Assembly: GCA_023436525.1 (NCBI GenBank)
Contig: JAEZIW010000168.1
Location: 1-8,388 of the forward strand
Direction of reading: 5' to 3'
DNA: 8,388 nucleotides
Source of the DNA: Bacillota bacterium
GTDB taxonomy: Bacteria; Bacillota; Clostridia; Christensenellales; SZUA-584
In this document: one piece after another, positions 1 through 6,038 of the stretch
Layout: each line of letters begins with the position of its first letter
How positions within the stretch are numbered: the first letter of the stretch is position 1
Translations under genes and position numbers: made by a program
Notes under the pieces: model-generated
Told to the model about the DNA's origin: nothing
The model's database searches: none
What the model saw: the letters and a program-made list of their open reading frames with translations, nothing else

Positions 1-2
1 AG

Positions 3-584
3 GTTGAACAGTCCGCCTTTACCCCCGCCCATGTGGTTCCGGGCATAGGGTTCTCTCCTGACCGCTTTTTGCAGGGCCGTTTGTTCGCTTACGGCGATGC
101 CCAGCGTTACCGTCTCGGCGTGAACCACAATCTGATTCCTGTCAATCAGGCCAAATGTGAGGTCAACGATTACCACCGCGACGGTCAAATGCGCGTGGAC
201 GGCAACTATGGCGGAACACCCGCCTATTCACCCAACAGCTACGGCGCGTGGACGGCTCAGCCCGAGGTGATGGAGCCGCCGCTTGATCTTAACGGCGCTA
301 TGTACCGTTATGATCCGAAGGACGACCCCACCGACGACTGTTTCCGTGCCGGAGGTGATTTGTGGCGCGTGCTCACCGAGGATAAAAAGCAGATATTGAT
401 TGAAAATACCGCTGAGGACATTGCGCCATGCACGGAAAACATCAAGTACCGCCACGCGGTTCACTGCTACCTTGCAGATACGGAGTATGGCGAACGCTTC
501 ACCCAAGCGGCCGGTCTTGACATCGCCAAGGTCAAAGAGCTTGCCAAGCTCGATCATAGCGGCCTGATTGCTGCGACCATATGA
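3..584 (+). CDS. Haem catalase, C-terminal part (5' end outside window)
   Basis: This is the 3' part of a monofunctional haem catalase, a cytoplasmic enzyme that splits hydrogen peroxide into water and oxygen. The frame is open from base 3 and reads VEQSAFTPAHVVPGIGFSPD, so the GTG at 33 is internal and the true start lies left of the window. The proximal haem-ligand signature RLFAYGDAQRYRLG is intact, and its tyrosine, the axial iron ligand, is encoded at 90-92. Next come the usual GVNHNLIPVN and YHRDGQMRVDGN segments. About 193 residues are visible of a family length near 480-500, and the end after a short helical tail fits a small-subunit catalase without the extra C-terminal flavodoxin-like domain of large-subunit forms. 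The distal histidine and asparagine lie in the missing part. I give no symbol because katA and katE cannot be separated from this part alone. The gene stops at TGA and is followed by a nested inverted repeat. Confidence 0.96.
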   Translation, partial: VEQSAFTPAHVVPGIGFSPDRFLQGRLFAYGDAQRYRLGVNHNLIPVNQAKCEVNDYHRDGQMRVDGNYGGTPAYSPNSYGAWTAQPEVMEPPLDLNGAMYRYDPKDDPTDDCFRAGGDLWRVLTEDKKQILIENTAEDIAPCTENIKYRHAVHCYLADTEYGERFTQAAGLDIAKVKELAKLDHSGLIAATI

Positions 585-614
585 CCGCCCGCGAATAAAA
601 CGACTGCATGAACC

Positions 615-710
615 AGCCGCAGCCTTGGCATTACCGGGCTTAGTCAAAATCCCAAAGGGCAATGGAACAGCACCTGCGCCCTTTGGGCTGCGGCTGTATA
701 ATTCTTTTTA
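615..710 (+). terminator. Nested inverted repeat, probable catalase terminator
   Basis: A perfect 10-bp inverted repeat (CCCAAAGGGC at 651-660, GCCCTTTGGG at 678-687) encloses a 17-nt loop. Directly after it, CTGCGGCT at 688-695 is the exact complement of AGCCGCAG at 615-622, giving an outer stem with a 28-nt unpaired stretch on its 5' side. A T-rich run (ATTCTTTTTA, 701-710) follows. The position, 30 bp after the catalase stop and ahead of the next gene, fits a transcription terminator. The T-run starts several bases after the stem, so this is not a textbook case. Confidence 0.5.
697..702 (+). promoter_or_regulatory. Candidate -10 box for the membrane-gene pair
   Basis: TATAAT lies about 39 bp upstream of the ATG at 741, just after the catalase hairpin, and matches the sigma-A -10 consensus exactly. 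No good -35 hexamer is visible 16-18 bp upstream, where the 3' arm of the inverted repeat lies. The hexamer may be only part of the AT-rich tail of the terminator. Confidence 0.25.
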
Positions 711-740
711 TAAGCAAAACGGCAACGGCCATGGAGCTAT

Positions 741-1136
741 ATGATCGTTAAAAATATGATTTTAATTTTATTTGGCTTTATACTGCTAATCCTCGGGGCC
801 ATCGGTATCTTCCTCCCCATACTGCCGACGACACCTTTTTTTATCGGCGCGGCGGCATGCTTCAGCTGCGCTCCAAAGTTGACAGCGCAGTTAATGCGCA
901 TTCCTCTTTTCAACAAGTACATACATAATTACAAACACCGGACGGGGCTGCCCCGAAAAACTGTTGTTGTCAGTCTTGTGTTCTTGTGGGTGACGCTTCT
1001 GATTTCCTGCATTCTGACAATGTCGATCTGGATCATCCTCCTGCTTGGCGTTATCGGCATCTGCGTCACTGTCCATATACTTATAATCTCAAAACCCAGA
1101 AGCAATAGAACGGGAACGACCTATGAAAACACATAA
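741..1136 (+). CDS. YbaN/DUF454 family inner-membrane protein
   Basis: This 131-residue integral membrane protein belongs to the DUF454 (YbaN) family, whose function is not established. The family hallmark is clear at residues 24-41: FLPILPTTPFFIGAAACF, directly after the first membrane segment (about 5-27). It is followed by the PLFNKYIHNY stretch (55-64) and a GLPRK segment (69-73) that usually precedes the second half. Two further membrane spans lie at about 73-91 and 94-116, and the tail is short and polar. The length is normal for the family. A GGAG at 733-736 precedes the ATG by 4 nt, slightly short spacing; the ATG at codon 6 is a weaker alternative start. The last 14 bases overlap the next gene, so the two are probably cotranscribed and translationally coupled. 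No regulator-binding site is evident. Confidence 0.88.
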   Translation: MIVKNMILILFGFILLILGAIGIFLPILPTTPFFIGAAACFSCAPKLTAQLMRIPLFNKYIHNYKHRTGLPRKTVVVSLVFLWVTLLISCILTMSIWIILLLGVIGICVTVHILIISKPRSNRTGTTYENT

Positions 1137-1767
1137 ACTGCCTATCTATTTTGAGAGCCTGTTTAATGTTCTCTATTTGAGCACAGCGGTCTTCCTTGGA
1201 GTCCGCATGCTGCTTATTGGCGTCTCAGTTCAAAGAACACTATTTGGCATTATGGCGCTTATACTTGCGGCCGGGGATGCCTGTCATCTCATCCCGCGCA
1301 TCGCCGCAGGATTTGCCGCTGACCGGCAGCGCTTTGCCCGGTCATTAGGCTACGGAAAAATGATCACATCGGTCAGCATGACGCTTTTCTATGTGTTTTT
1401 ATGGCACATTGGCATCACAGCGTTTTCATTAACAGGGATATGGTATGGAACGCTGACTGTCTATATATTGGCGGTTTTACGCATTGTCTTATCCGTTCTC
1501 CCTCAAAACCGATGGAGCTCTGACAGCTCGCCGGCTTCATGGGCTGTTTACCGCAATATACCGTTTCTTATACTGGGCGGCATGGTCTGCTTCCTTTTCT
1601 TTTTAAATCGCAGCACTGCGGGCTTTGAGCAAATGTGGCTCGCTGTTCTTTTGAGCTTTGCATTTTATCTACCGGTTGTGATCTGGTCAAAGAAGTATCC
1701 GCCGATCGGTATGCTGATGCTGCCGAAAAGCTGCGTTTATATCTGGATCATCACAATGGGGTTATAG
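1123..1767 (+). CDS. Polytopic membrane protein of unknown function
   Basis: This 214-residue protein is strongly hydrophobic with about seven predicted membrane segments, near residues 13-33, 39-57, 80-100, 106-126, 146-161, 170-188 and 195-213. It has no signal peptide beyond the first span and no catalytic motif that I recognise. Charged loops (RIAAGFAADRQRFARS at 59-74; a polar loop at 128-143) separate the spans. GD at 51-52 and HLIPR at 55-59 are polar groups within or at the edge of a membrane segment and could be functional. From memory, similar uncharacterised proteins occur in clostridia with the same opening (short basic start, YFESLFNVLYL-like) and the GDACHLIPR segment; I know no name for them. 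The start overlaps ybaN by 14 bp, with GGGA at 1112-1115 as ribosome binding site 7 nt before the ATG. The overlap suggests a job linked to the YbaN protein, but neither gene gives a substrate. Confidence 0.85.
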   Translation: MKTHKLPIYFESLFNVLYLSTAVFLGVRMLLIGVSVQRTLFGIMALILAAGDACHLIPRIAAGFAADRQRFARSLGYGKMITSVSMTLFYVFLWHIGITAFSLTGIWYGTLTVYILAVLRIVLSVLPQNRWSSDSSPASWAVYRNIPFLILGGMVCFLFFLNRSTAGFEQMWLAVLLSFAFYLPVVIWSKKYPPIGMLMLPKSCVYIWIITMGL

Positions 1768-1787
1768 AGGTTTGGGAGACGTAAGAG

Positions 1788-1910
1788 ATGTTTTATCTCA
1801 TTCCTGCGAAGCGACGCATGGGCAAGGCTCCCCGTAATAAAAAGGCATTTGACGAAGGCACCGAAGCACGTGAAATAACTCAAATCCGTAGTACAACAAG
1901 GAGGCTGTGA
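1788..1910 (+). CDS. Possible 40-aa basic ORF, or recombinase N-terminal remnant
   Basis: A short open frame begins MFYLIPAKRRMGKAPRNKK and ends at the TGA at 1908-1910. GGGAG at 1774-1778 lies 9 nt upstream of its ATG. The product would be rich in lysine and arginine (about 11 basic versus 4 acidic residues). The opening 'IPAKRR-(hydrophobic)-G-K' resembles the extreme N-terminus of large serine recombinases of Firmicutes elements (typically V-I-P-A-K-x-R-V-G, followed by a VAAYCRVS catalytic start). After about residue 20 that similarity ends, and no catalytic serine region follows. It starts 20 bp after the membrane-protein gene and stops within the loop of the terminator hairpin at 1901-1925. 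It could be a small gene, a decayed recombinase start, or chance. Confidence 0.3.
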   Translation: MFYLIPAKRRMGKAPRNKKAFDEGTEAREITQIRSTTRRL

Positions 1911-1925
1911 AAACGGCCTCTTTTT
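1901..1925 (+). terminator. Intrinsic terminator of the membrane-gene operon
   Basis: GAGGCTG (1901-1907) pairs with CGGCCTC (1914-1920), with one G-U pair, around a 6-nt loop TGAAAA, followed immediately by five T residues (1921-1925). This is a standard rho-independent terminator for the plus-strand genes. On the minus strand the same stem follows the stop of the convergent gene by about 18 bp and is trailed by the moderately T-rich CTTGTTGT, so it may serve both directions. Confidence 0.82.
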
Positions 1926-1938
1926 GGTTGTGATGAAG

Positions 1939-2532
1939 TCATTCATCAACAATTTTTGATTCAAATCTGGGTGAGATTTCTTTCAATTCCTCAGCCACTT
2001 TATAAATATCTTTATTATCAATAACAATTCTCGAACATTGGCCCGGATAGTCCGGAGAAAAGGTGTCCCACGCAGTAATTAAATTGTGGGTTTTTAATAT
2101 GCCATATTTGTTTAAAAGAAAAGAATACTTTTGTACATTATCACTAAAAATTAAACCGATTTTATATTTTGCGATAAATATCTCATCACCGCTTTCAAGT
2201 GATCTTACACCGAACTGCGACATACCATCGTTTAAAAGTATCTCTCCATATTGATCAAGAACGTCGCATATCTGTGTTCTTGTTGGCAAGTCATAAAATA
2301 ACAATTCCGATTGAAATGGCCCCTTTATAATAGTGTTCGGTGTGTGTTTTTCATTAGTCGGCTTTTGTAATATAAAATACAACGGCTCCGAAAGATTAGT
2401 CAAAAAATCAACAAAGAATGACTTAAGCTTTTCAAAACTGATATTAAACATGATTTGATTTTCACTTATAGAATATTGTTCTTTAATTAGGTTCGGAAAT
2501 GGAATAATGACTCCAGATGCCGTTTTGAACAT
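1939..2532 (-). CDS. AT-rich orphan gene, protein of unknown function
   Basis: This gene encodes a 197-residue soluble protein that I do not recognise. It has no signal peptide, no membrane segment and no catalytic motif known to me. The N-terminal half (about 1-80) is rich in hydrophobic and aromatic residues; the C-terminal half carries acidic patches and the segments QYGEILLNDGMSQFG (94-108), GDEIFIAKYKIG (115-126) and LITAWDTFSPDYPGQCSR (151-168). The size, acidic character and isolated position would suit an immunity or phage-related cargo protein, but this is a guess from style, not homology. The start is well supported: GGAAGGAG (2539-2546) lies 6 nt before the ATG. The gene is about 33% G+C against nearly 60% in the neighbouring ilv genes, which suggests separate acquisition. 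It is set off by terminators on both sides and has its own candidate promoter. Confidence 0.82.
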   Translation of the reverse strand: MFKTASGVIIPFPNLIKEQYSISENQIMFNISFEKLKSFFVDFLTNLSEPLYFILQKPTNEKHTPNTIIKGPFQSELLFYDLPTRTQICDVLDQYGEILLNDGMSQFGVRSLESGDEIFIAKYKIGLIFSDNVQKYSFLLNKYGILKTHNLITAWDTFSPDYPGQCSRIVIDNKDIYKVAEELKEISPRFESKIVDE

Positions 2533-2538
2533 TACCGG

Positions 2539-2546
2539 CTCCTTCC
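2539..2546 (-). promoter_or_regulatory. Strong ribosome binding site of the orphan gene
   Basis: On the minus strand GGAAGGAG stands 6 nt ahead of the ATG at 2532. It contains AGGAG, a long match to the anti-Shine-Dalgarno sequence, and fixes the start. A site this strong suggests the gene is translated well when transcribed. Confidence 0.75.
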
Positions 2547-2592
2547 ACGAAGCAAATATAGATTTTATACGGAATTAAAGTTAAGATTCTCA

Positions 2593-2623
2593 ATGCTATT
2601 TACATAATATAACATGCTATTTA
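2593..2623. repeat. 10-bp direct repeat, 21-bp period, candidate operator
   Basis: ATGCTATTTA occurs at 2593-2602 and again, identically, at 2614-2623. The repeats start 21 bp apart, which is two turns of the helix, so a bound protein would sit on the same face. One copy overlaps the spacer of the candidate minus-strand promoter and the other its expected transcription start, as expected of an operator for a repressor. No such regulator gene is visible nearby. The repeat is exact as sequence; its function is inferred. Confidence 0.5.
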
Positions 2624-2635
2624 TAAGTAATACAA
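2606..2635 (-). promoter_or_regulatory. Candidate sigma-A promoter of the orphan gene
   Basis: Reading on the minus strand, TTGTAT (2630-2635) is separated by 18 bp from TATATT (2606-2611), which is preceded by an extended -10 TGT (2612-2614). Transcription would begin near 2599 and give a leader of about 65 nt before the ATG at 2532. It lies downstream of the ilvB terminator, so the orphan gene appears to be its own transcription unit. Confidence 0.5.
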
Positions 2636-2648
2636 CAGGAAAACATAT

Positions 2649-2679
2649 AAAAAGAGACCTCCGGTTCCCCGAAAGTCTC
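2649..2679 (-). terminator. Intrinsic terminator of the ilv/leu operon
   Basis: On the minus strand, 28 bp after the ilvB stop, bases 2654-2679 fold into an 11-bp stem (two G-U pairs) closed by a GGAA tetraloop of the GNRA type. The stem is followed at once by TTTTT (2653-2649). This is a textbook rho-independent terminator and marks the end of the operon at ilvB. Confidence 0.92.
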
Positions 2680-2706
2680 ATGCGAAGCTTTTTGTATATT
2701 CAGTTT

Positions 2707-4362
2707 TCAAGAGATATTCATCAGAATATTATCAATCGCAGCCCCCGGCGGCACCATTGGCAGCACCATTGCATCCTGCGGAATCACGCAGTGTATCAAT
2801 GACGGCCCTTCGTGCTCCAGCGCCGCTTTAAGCGCCTCCTTAAACCCATTCGCATCCTCAATTTTCTGCGCAAAATATCCGAAGCCGCGCGCAATCGCGC
2901 AAAAATCCATCGGCGGCAGCGTGGTCTCCGAATAGCGCTTGTTAAACAACAGCGTCTGCCACTGGCGTACCATCCCAAGCGTGTTGTTATCGAACAGAAT
3001 CGTGATAACCGGTATGTTATAACGCGTCGTGGTCGCCATCTCATTCAGGTTCATTCTCAGGCATCCGTCACCCGTAATATGAATCACCGTTTTTTCCGGG
3101 CTCGCCACCTTCGCGCCAATCGCCGCGCCAAGGCCGTATCCCATTGTGCCAAGGCCGCCCGACGTTAAAAACTTGTTGTGCTTCTTAAACGGGAAATACT
3201 GCGCCGTCCACATTTGATGCTGGCCCACATCCGTCACGATAATCGCGTCCTCACCGAGGCGCTCGGCAATGGCTTCCATGATCTGTTTTGGCAGATGATC
3301 CGCCGGAATATGCGCTTCGTTCTCCGCCTTCCACTCGTTCACGCTTTTTACCCATTCGGGGTGCTGTTTCTTTGGCATGTGCGGGTTTATCTCGCTGAGT
3401 GCCGTTTTGATATCCTGAATCACATGAAGATGCGTTGGGATATTCTTGTTGACCTCGGATGCATCGATATCAATCTGTATGATCTTCGCGCGCGACGCAA
3501 ACTTGCTCACATCACCCGTAACGCGGTCGCTGAAACGCGCGCCGAGCACCAGCAGCAGATCGCAGTTCTGAAACGCCATGTTGCTCGCCTTCGTACCGTG
3601 CATACCCACCAGACCCATATAAAGCGGATGCTTTGTCGGGAATGAGCTGACGCCCATCAGTGTGCTGGCCACGGGCGCATCCAGCTTTTCGGCCAGCTCA
3701 AACAGCTCGTCTCCCGCGCCGGACAGCACCACACCGCCACCGGCGAGAATAACGGGCCGTTCGGCCTTATCCACCAGTTCTTTGATTTGCGCTGTCGGCA
3801 CCTCTGTGTATTTGCACGAAATCACATAGTTTTCTTCCGGCGGCGTGTAATCGCAAAGCTGTGTAAACAGATCGCTTGTGATATCGATCAGCACCGGGCC
3901 GGGGCGTCCGCAGCGCGCGAACGCAAACGCCTCGCGGAACACATCCGAAATACGCGTGATGTCTTTTATCTGATAGTTGTGCTTGGTAATGGGCATCGAA
4001 ACGCCCATGATATCCACTTCCTGAAAGCTGTCGGTACCAAGCAGCTTGGCGGGCACGTTGCCCGTAATCGCCACCATCGGAATGGAATCCATATAAGCTG
4101 TCGCAAGGCCCGTCACAAGATTTGTGCAGCCGGGGCCCGAAGTCGCTATGCATACACCGACCTTGCCTGTTGCGCGCGCGTAGCCGTCCGCCGCGTGTGA
4201 AGCGCCCTGCTCATGAGCCGTCTCGATGTGCGTAATGGTTGAACGCTCGTCGTACAGCGCGTCGTAAAGCTTGATGACCTTGCCGCCCGGATACCCGAAA
4301 ACGGTATCCACGCCCTCACGTTTGAGGCATTCCATGATGATTTGTACGCCTGTCAACTGCAT
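2707..4362 (-). CDS. ilvB: Acetolactate (acetohydroxyacid) synthase, large subunit
   Basis: This is the catalytic subunit of acetohydroxyacid synthase (551 residues, normal for the family), a cytoplasmic enzyme using thiamine diphosphate and FAD. It condenses pyruvate with a second pyruvate (valine, leucine) or with 2-oxobutyrate (isoleucine). The N-terminal ThDP domain (about 1-165) has the catalytic glutamate E51 in HEQGASHAADGYARATGKVG and the IATSGPGCTNLVTG loop (72-85). The middle FAD domain (about 190-325) has LVLGARFSDRVTG. The C-terminal domain (about 385-530) has SGGLGTMGYG and the ThDP/Mg motif GDG (431-433) to NN (459-460), then LGMVRQWQ. The variants GLGAA and GDGCLRMN match my memory of clostridial IlvB. 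The ATG lies 12 bp after the ilvD stop, and its GGGGG ribosome binding site abuts that stop codon, so translation is probably coupled. No ilvN follows; a terminator does. AlsS-type catabolic synthase is less likely given the operon. Confidence 0.96.
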   Translation of the reverse strand: MQLTGVQIIMECLKREGVDTVFGYPGGKVIKLYDALYDERSTITHIETAHEQGASHAADGYARATGKVGVCIATSGPGCTNLVTGLATAYMDSIPMVAITGNVPAKLLGTDSFQEVDIMGVSMPITKHNYQIKDITRISDVFREAFAFARCGRPGPVLIDITSDLFTQLCDYTPPEENYVISCKYTEVPTAQIKELVDKAERPVILAGGGVVLSGAGDELFELAEKLDAPVASTLMGVSSFPTKHPLYMGLVGMHGTKASNMAFQNCDLLLVLGARFSDRVTGDVSKFASRAKIIQIDIDASEVNKNIPTHLHVIQDIKTALSEINPHMPKKQHPEWVKSVNEWKAENEAHIPADHLPKQIMEAIAERLGEDAIIVTDVGQHQMWTAQYFPFKKHNKFLTSGGLGTMGYGLGAAIGAKVASPEKTVIHITGDGCLRMNLNEMATTTRYNIPVITILFDNNTLGMVRQWQTLLFNKRYSETTLPPMDFCAIARGFGYFAQKIEDANGFKEALKAALEHEGPSLIHCVIPQDAMVLPMVPPGAAIDNILMNIS

Positions 4363-4370
4363 GTTTTTTT

Positions 4371-4377
4371 CCCCCTA
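4371..4377 (-). promoter_or_regulatory. ilvB ribosome binding site abutting the ilvD stop codon
   Basis: Minus-strand TAGGGGG contains both the ilvD stop codon TAG (4377-4375) and the G-run, preceded by A, that acts as ilvB Shine-Dalgarno 8 nt before its ATG. The intervening seven A residues leave the site unstructured. Ribosomes finishing ilvD would uncover or deliver the ilvB start, which implies coupling. Confidence 0.6.
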
Positions 4378-6036
4378 TTCCAAAATTGCGCCCTTGTCCG
4401 CCGACGACACCATGCGCGCGTAACGGTACAGCCAGCCGCTCTTCACGCTGAGCTCGCGTTTTTTGAGCCCGGCGAGCCGCTTATCGATTGTCTGTTGATC
4501 CACCTTTAAATTGAGCTTGCGCGCGGGGATATCGATCTCTATCGTATCGCCTTCTTCTATCACGGCAATCACGCCGCCCGCCTGCGCCTCGGGAGACACG
4601 TGGCCGATGGCCGCGCCTCTTGTGGCGCCGCTGAAGCGTCCGTCTGTAATCAGCGCGACGGTTTTATCCATACCCATGCCCGCAAGCGCGGACGTGGGGC
4701 TCAGCATTTCGCGCATACCTGGCCCCCCCGACGGGCCTTCATACCGTATCACGACGACATCGCCATCCTTTATTTTTCTGTCGTATATCGCTTTAATCGC
4801 CGCTTCCTCGCCGTCGAACACACGCGCGGGGCCGCTGTGCTTCATCATCTCGGGTGCCACAGCCGATTGCTTCACCACACCGCCGTCCGGCGCGATGTTG
4901 CCCCGCAGAATCGCGATGCCGCCTTCCTTGGAATGCGGCGCGTCGAAGCTCTTGATCACGTTTGCGTCAAGAATCACCGCGCTGCTCACAGCGTCACCGA
5001 TCGTTTTGCCTGCAACACACATGGCGCTCGTCTTTATCATTCCGTTCTTTTTCAGCTCGTTCAACACCGCATAGACGCCGCCTGCCGCATGCAGATCGAC
5101 AATGTGGATGCGGCTGGCCGGAGCCAGCTTGCACAGGTTCGGCGTTCTCTTGCTGATTTGATCCACCAGATCAAGGCTCAGCTTGATGCCGCATTCGTTC
5201 GCAATAGCGGGCAGATGCAGCACCGAATTTGTGGAGCACCCGAGCGCCATGTCGAGCGATAAGCCGTTTTCAAACGCGTCAGGTGTCATGATGTCGAGCG
5301 GCTTTAAATCCATATCGAGCAGCTTCATCAGCTGCATACCGCTCTGCTTGGCGTGGCGAATGCGCGCCGCGTGCACGGCCGGAATCGTTCCGTTGCCGCT
5401 GAGCGCCATACCAAGCGCTTCGGTCAGGCAGTTCATGCTGTTCGCCGTGAACATGCCGGAGCACGAGCCGCAGCCCGGGCAGACGGAGTTTTCGAGCTTA
5501 TCCAGCTCCTCAATGCCCACCTTGCCTGCGCTGTACGCGCCCACCGCTTCAAATATCGTGGTCAGGCTCGCGTCCACGCCATCCAGATCTTTACCCGGCA
5601 TCATCGGGCCGCCGGATACAAATATCGAGGGGCGGTTGAGGCGCGCGGCTGCCATCAGCATACCGGGCACAATCTTATCGCAGTTCGGCACAAAGGCGAC
5701 CGCGTCAAACCCGTGCGCCATCACCATCGATTCGATGGAATCCGCAATCAGCTCACGTGTGGCAAGTGAATATTTCATTCCCGCATGCCCCATCGCGATG
5801 CCGTCGCAAACGCCGATGCACGGTACCATGATGGGCGTACCGCCCGCCATACGAATACCGTCGGCCACAGCCTTGGCCACCTTATCAAGGTGAATATGGC
5901 CGGGTACGATTTCACTCTGCGCCTGCACGATGCCGACCAGCGGACGGGCAATCTCCTCATCTGTATAGCCCATCGCTTTGAACAAAGATCGATGCGGCGC
6001 TCTGTCCGCGCCCTTTTTCACACTGTCACTGATCAT
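4375..6036 (-). CDS. ilvD: Dihydroxy-acid dehydratase
   Basis: This 553-residue cytoplasmic iron-sulfur enzyme dehydrates 2,3-dihydroxy-isovalerate and 2,3-dihydroxy-3-methylvalerate to the 2-oxo acids that precede valine, leucine and isoleucine. Both family signatures are present: CDKIVPGMLMA (119-129), with a cluster cysteine and the metal-binding lysine, and ITDGRFSGATRGAAIGHVSP (463-482). Between them is CPGCGSCSGMFTANSMNCLT (186-205), with the second cluster cysteine at 192. The position that is cysteine in [2Fe-2S] plant and mycobacterial enzymes (PCNxH) is glycine here (VPGHIHL, 44-50), as in E. coli IlvD, so an oxygen-sensitive [4Fe-4S] type is likely. C77 in GVCDG is a possible extra ligand. 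The usual Asn-Ser pair before this motif reads Gln-Ala (VQAQSEIVPGH). The start is 2 bp after the leuB stop, with GGAGG inside the leuB 3' end. Sugar-acid dehydratases share the fold, but the operon decides for ilvD. Confidence 0.96.
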   Translation of the reverse strand: MISDSVKKGADRAPHRSLFKAMGYTDEEIARPLVGIVQAQSEIVPGHIHLDKVAKAVADGIRMAGGTPIMVPCIGVCDGIAMGHAGMKYSLATRELIADSIESMVMAHGFDAVAFVPNCDKIVPGMLMAAARLNRPSIFVSGGPMMPGKDLDGVDASLTTIFEAVGAYSAGKVGIEELDKLENSVCPGCGSCSGMFTANSMNCLTEALGMALSGNGTIPAVHAARIRHAKQSGMQLMKLLDMDLKPLDIMTPDAFENGLSLDMALGCSTNSVLHLPAIANECGIKLSLDLVDQISKRTPNLCKLAPASRIHIVDLHAAGGVYAVLNELKKNGMIKTSAMCVAGKTIGDAVSSAVILDANVIKSFDAPHSKEGGIAILRGNIAPDGGVVKQSAVAPEMMKHSGPARVFDGEEAAIKAIYDRKIKDGDVVVIRYEGPSGGPGMREMLSPTSALAGMGMDKTVALITDGRFSGATRGAAIGHVSPEAQAGGVIAVIEEGDTIEIDIPARKLNLKVDQQTIDKRLAGLKKRELSVKSGWLYRYARMVSSADKGAILE

Positions 6037-6038
6037 TT

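Noticed and set aside
33..35. GTG at 33 as a catalase start
   Set aside because: Conserved catalase residues (EQSAFTPAHV) are encoded upstream in the same frame, so the GTG is an internal valine codon.
228..662. 144-codon minus-strand frame over the catalase 3' end
   Set aside because: It is antisense to conserved catalase sequence, starts without a convincing ribosome binding site and shows no recognisable domain.
2063..2254. 63-codon plus-strand frame inside the orphan gene
   Set aside because: It is antisense to the orphan gene, which has the far better ribosome binding site; no independent support.
2614..2802. 62-codon plus-strand frame across the operon terminator
   Set aside because: It runs through the ilvB terminator and the ilvB 3' end, has no ribosome binding site, and shows no family resemblance.
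2707..4362. IlvB residues that differ from textbook enteric sequences (GGKVIKLYDAL, TAHEQ, GLGAA, GDGCLRMN)
   Set aside because: As far as I recall, TxHEQ, GLGAA and GDGCxRMN are usual in clostridial IlvB proteins, and the catalytic Glu, GDG...NN motif and RQWQ are intact. I see no sign of a changed function.
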